From: HGM04593 sp045646845
Lineage (GTDB): Bacteria; Bacteroidota; Bacteroidia; Bacteroidales; Bacteroidaceae
DNA length: 64,000 nucleotides
NCBI GenBank assembly: GCA_045646845.1
Contig: JAZRLO010000007.1
Coordinates: forward strand, 124,001 to 188,000
Direction: 5' to 3'
The notes beneath the pieces were generated by a model, which was not told where the DNA came from, did no database searches, and saw nothing but the letters and a program-made list of their open reading frames with translations. Shown one piece after another: positions 61,333-64,000 of this stretch (position 1 is the stretch's first letter; every line of letters begins with the position of its first letter). The translations under genes were made by a program, and so were the position numbers.

Positions 61333-62268
61333 TCAGAAGAATTTTACCTCTTCGCCGGTAATTTCGCTCAGGCAGAGATTCGCCAGACGGCTTGTTCCCA
61401 AACGGAACAGCTCATTGGTCAACCATTCCTCTCCTAAGAGCTCTTTTACTATCGTATAGTACACGAGTGCATCGCGCACCGTGTTAATGCCTCCAGCGGG
61501 CTTAAAACCGATTTTACGGCCTGTCTTCTGGTAGTACTCCTTTATGGTGTTGCACATGACGTATGCAGCTTCGGGTGTTGCGGCCGGTGACTCCTTGCCT
61601 GTAGATGTCTTTATGAAGTCCGCACCGGAATATATCGATAGAATGGAAGCTTTCTTTATGTTTTCCGCGCTCTTCAGTGCGCCGGTCTCCAGAATAACCT
61701 TCAGGTGCTTCTCTCCGCATACGCTCTTGAGCTCCTGTATTTCGTCGCATACGCCTTCGTAGTCTCCGCTGAGGAATTTGCCAACGCTGAGCACGATGTC
61801 AATCTCTGTGGCGCCGTCATGTATGGCCATGGCGGTCTCCGCTACCTTTATCTCCTGGAATGTCTGTGACGAAGGGAATCCGCCTGAAACGCAGGCAATG
61901 CCTACGCCTTCTACCTGCAGTGTATCGCTGACGATTTTCGCGAAATTGGGATATACGCATATGGCCGCAACGTTCTTCAGGTCGGGGTATCTGTCGTCGA
62001 ATTCGTTCACCTTTTCAGTGAATGCCATTACACTTTCATCGCTGTCCGTGCATTTGAGTGTAGTAAGGTCAATACAGTTGAAGAGGAATTTCTTTACCTC
62101 AAGAGTGTTGTTCTCCTCAACCTTCTCATCTATTATTCTCTTGACATTGGCGGCAACTTCCTCGTCGCTCATGGCCTTGCTGTATTCGGCAATGGCGAAG
62201 TCATATTTGCTCTCCTCGTCAATGTGGTGCTGGTGGCTGCCGCAGCCACAATTGCAGTTCTCGCTCAT
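61333..62268 (-). CDS. deoC: Deoxyribose-phosphate aldolase with Cys/His-rich N-terminus
   Basis: 311 residues. The TIM-barrel core has CIDLTTLKCTDSDESV, AICVYPNF, EIDIVLSVGKFLSG, the Schiff-base lysine in SGADFIKTSTGKE and the second active-site lysine in IGFKPAGGINT. It splits deoxyribose 5-phosphate into acetaldehyde and glyceraldehyde 3-phosphate in deoxynucleoside breakdown. The start MSENCNCGCGSHQHHIDEES adds a metal-ligand-rich stretch not needed for the barrel. The stop of the next upstream gene (mazG-like) is one base away. Confidence 0.95.
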   Translation of the reverse strand: MSENCNCGCGSHQHHIDEESKYDFAIAEYSKAMSDEEVAANVKRIIDEKVEENNTLEVKKFLFNCIDLTTLKCTDSDESVMAFTEKVNEFDDRYPDLKNVAAICVYPNFAKIVSDTLQVEGVGIACVSGGFPSSQTFQEIKVAETAMAIHDGATEIDIVLSVGKFLSGDYEGVCDEIQELKSVCGEKHLKVILETGALKSAENIKKASILSIYSGADFIKTSTGKESPAATPEAAYVMCNTIKEYYQKTGRKIGFKPAGGINTVRDALVYYTIVKELLGEEWLTNELFRLGTSRLANLCLSEITGEEVKFF

Positions 62269-62269
62269 A

Positions 62270-62593
62270 TCAGTTTAGTTTTGGGTTGTTAATATGTCTT
62301 TTTTTATCTCTGCCTGTCTTCTTTTCCAGGTTCTTTTCAAATGCCTCTGTGAGGTCTGTCCCGGTCTGGTTCGCTATGCATATGAGTACCCACATAACGT
62401 CGGCAAGCTCATCGGCAAGGTCACTCTTGTCACCCTCCTTGAACGATTGTTCACCATACCTGCGTGCCATGATGCGTGCGACTTCTCCAACCTCTTCGGC
62501 CAGAATGGCGGTGTTGGTAAGCTCGTTGAAGTAGCGTACACCATACTCCTTTATCCATTCATCGACTCTCTTCTGTGCCTCTTCTATTGTCAT
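62270..62593 (-). CDS. MazG-like nucleotide pyrophosphohydrolase
   Basis: A 107-residue single-domain protein. The EExxE(12-28)ExxD-type motif of MazG-like enzymes appears as ILAEEVGEVARIMARR and DLADELADVMWVLICIAN. Such all-alpha NTP pyrophosphohydrolases cleave (d)NTPs to monophosphates and clear unusual nucleotides. It starts next to the dtd stop (62594) with no gap and is followed directly by deoC, so dtd, this gene and deoC form one tight operon with a nucleotide-housekeeping theme. Confidence 0.9.
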   Translation of the reverse strand: MTIEEAQKRVDEWIKEYGVRYFNELTNTAILAEEVGEVARIMARRYGEQSFKEGDKSDLADELADVMWVLICIANQTGTDLTEAFEKNLEKKTGRDKKRHINNPKLN

Positions 62594-63046
62594 TTATTCT
62601 CTGTTTTTTGAATCGATGAATATTGTTACGGGGCCGTCATTCAACAGTTCCACCTTCATATCTGCACCAAAAACACCTCTTTTTATCGGTTTGTTTACGG
62701 CTATCTCCATTTCTTTGCAGAAATCTTCGTAAAGCGGTACCGAAATGTCGGGCTTGGCGGCCTTTATATATGACGGCCGGTTGCCTTTCTTTGTGGATGC
62801 CATAAGTGTGAACTGGCTTACTGCAAGAATGTCTCCTCCGACATCTGTGACCGCGAGGTTCATCACGCCGTTCTCGTCATCGAAAAGCCTTATGTTGGCA
62901 ATCTTCTTCGTGAGCCAGCTTATGTCCTCTTCTCTGTCCTCCTCGCAGATTCCCACCAGTACCAGAAGGCCGCATCCTATTTCGGAAACGGTCTCGCCGT
63001 CGATGGTAACCGATGCTCTTTTTACCCGTTGTATAAGTACTCTCAT
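62594..63046 (-). CDS. dtd: D-aminoacyl-tRNA deacylase
   Basis: 150 residues from ATG 63046 (MRVLIQRVKRASVTIDGE); the longer frame has 18 extra residues of no similarity. Family motifs are AVSQFTLMAST (the SQFTL motif) and LNDGPVTIFIDS (the cross-subunit Gly-cisPro motif, as NDGPVT). It frees tRNAs wrongly charged with D-amino acids or glycine. It is probably translated with the MazG-like gene behind it. Confidence 0.96.
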   Translation of the reverse strand: MRVLIQRVKRASVTIDGETVSEIGCGLLVLVGICEEDREEDISWLTKKIANIRLFDDENGVMNLAVTDVGGDILAVSQFTLMASTKKGNRPSYIKAAKPDISVPLYEDFCKEMEIAVNKPIKRGVFGADMKVELLNDGPVTIFIDSKNRE

Positions 63047-63195
63047 GTATTCTCTCTTTATTGTGCAAATATAGTACAAGCAAGCGAAACATTGAAACAA
63101 CGTTACGGCTTTTGTGGGAAAATATATTTCGGGAATCCAAAGGGTTCTCCGGGCGCTATCTTCCGGTTTTTCTCTTCCCGTAAGGTTTATGCCGG

Positions 63196-64000
63196 TTATT
63201 TTTCTTCCGTTTTACCGCTGCTTTTGAGAGCCTCGAACACGGTATTTCCTTTTGCTTTGCCAAGTATGGATACTATCTCTTCCAGTGACGATTCCTTTAT
63301 GCGTTTTACGCTCTTGAAATGTTGCAGAAGTGATTGTTTGCCCTTTTCACCGAGTCCCTTTATGTTGTCAAGCTCTGACTTTGTCTGGCTCTTGCTTCTC
63401 TTGTCGCGGTGGAATGTTATGGCAAAGCGGTGTACCTCGTCCTGTATCTGTGTCATCAGGCGGAAAAGCGTGCTGTTCTGTTTGAGTCCTATAACCTCGT
63501 TCCCGTCACCGGCGATAAGTTCTGACGTGCGGTGTCTGCCATCCTTAACAAGCCCGGCAATAGGAATTTTCAGGCCCAGTTCATCCTTTATTATCCGGCG
63601 CATGGCCTCCATTTGTCCCTTGCCTCCATCGGCGATTATAAGGTCCGGCAGTATGCCTTCTTCCTCCATTATGCGGCTGTATCTTCTCTTTACGACCTCG
63701 CGCATAGATGCGTAATCATCGGGTCCTGTCACGCTCTTTATATTGTATTTTCTGTAATCCTTTTTGCTCGGCTTGAGTTTCCTGAACACCACGCATGCGG
63801 CTACGGCATCGCTTCCCTGTATGTTGGAGTTGTCGAAACACTCTATGGTCATCGGCAATCTGTCGAGGTGCAATGTCTCCTGGATTTCTTTCATCAGGCG
63901 TGTAGCTTTCTGCTCGGGATTGAGCTTTTCTTCCTGTTTCATGCGGTCGGCTCTGTACTGTTTGACATTGAGGCGCGACAGCGCCAGCAGTCTTGCCTTT
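63196..64000 (-). CDS. uvrC: Excinuclease ABC subunit C, C-terminal part
   Basis: The frame is open through the right edge (KARLLALSRLNVKQYRADRM before MKQEE), so the N-terminal GIY-YIG nuclease lies outside. Seen here are the RNase H-like 5' nuclease domain (MTIECFDNSNIQGSDAVAACVVF, with catalytic Asp; DLIIADGGKGQ; DEVHRFAITFHR) and the tandem helix-hairpin-helix (LDNIKGLGEKGKQSLLQHF and SLEEIVSILGKAKGNTVFEAL). UvrC makes both cuts in nucleotide excision repair. A 149-base gap separates it from dtd. Confidence 0.97.
   Translation of the reverse strand, partial: KARLLALSRLNVKQYRADRMKQEEKLNPEQKATRLMKEIQETLHLDRLPMTIECFDNSNIQGSDAVAACVVFRKLKPSKKDYRKYNIKSVTGPDDYASMREVVKRRYSRIMEEEGILPDLIIADGGKGQMEAMRRIIKDELGLKIPIAGLVKDGRHRTSELIAGDGNEVIGLKQNSTLFRLMTQIQDEVHRFAITFHRDKRSKSQTKSELDNIKGLGEKGKQSLLQHFKSVKRIKESSLEEIVSILGKAKGNTVFEALKSSGKTEEK

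Overview
The window looks like chromosomal DNA of a member of the order Bacteroidales (phylum Bacteroidota). Signs for this are promoters of the TTTG-N19-TAnnTTTG type (clearest in front of tRNA-Asp), AT-rich start regions without strong Shine-Dalgarno sites, a fused SpmA/SpmB protein, long MacB-type permeases, a RibBA fusion, and a PorZ-like protein with a type IX secretion sorting tail. PorZ points to a lineage that has the type IX system, so a typical Bacteroides species is less likely; the genus cannot be fixed from the sequence alone. No phage, CRISPR array, rRNA or complete insertion sequence was seen.

Layout. 1-1.3 kb: end of a family 2 glycosyltransferase gene and an acetyltransferase, then tRNA-Asp. 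1.6-15.2 kb: one minus-strand export operon in the order tolC-like, hlyD-like, permease, ATPase, permease, permease, sigma-54 activator, sensor kinase. It is headed by a near-consensus sigma-54 promoter, so the regulators at its end probably control their own operon. 15.5-17.4 kb: spmAB fusion and ybeY, followed by a diverged copy of the ybeY 3' end. 17.5-20 kb: an AT-rich accessory island of small exported proteins, two of them built almost entirely from DnaJ-type CxxCxG zinc-finger repeats, interrupted by a 254-bp inverted-repeat element. 20-33.9 kb: housekeeping genes (argE, prfB, CYTH protein, VanZ-like, ruvB, flippase, tRNA-Met, lptF/G, ribBA, aspC).

34.0-34.8 kb is a gene-free AT-rich stretch. 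It holds a 222-bp element with perfect 20-bp inverted ends and then a cluster of DnaA-box-like 9-mers. Around it the + strand changes from A/C-rich to T/G-rich, as expected at a replication origin. I propose this as oriC, although dnaA is not in the window.

34.8-47.2 kb: a membrane metallophosphoesterase, porZ, rdgB, a YitT protein, leuS, mutS and a catalase. 47.3-54.2 kb: a phosphate-starvation locus, with a porin and pstSCAB on the minus strand diverging from a PhoB/PhoR-like pair and no phoU. 54.2-64 kb: lgt, ychF, an acyltransferase, polA, a polyprenyl synthase, deoC, a MazG-like pyrophosphohydrolase, dtd and the 3' part of uvrC.

The items most worth a second look are the secreted zinc-finger cluster with its inserted element, the origin candidate, and the sigma-54 autoregulated exporter.
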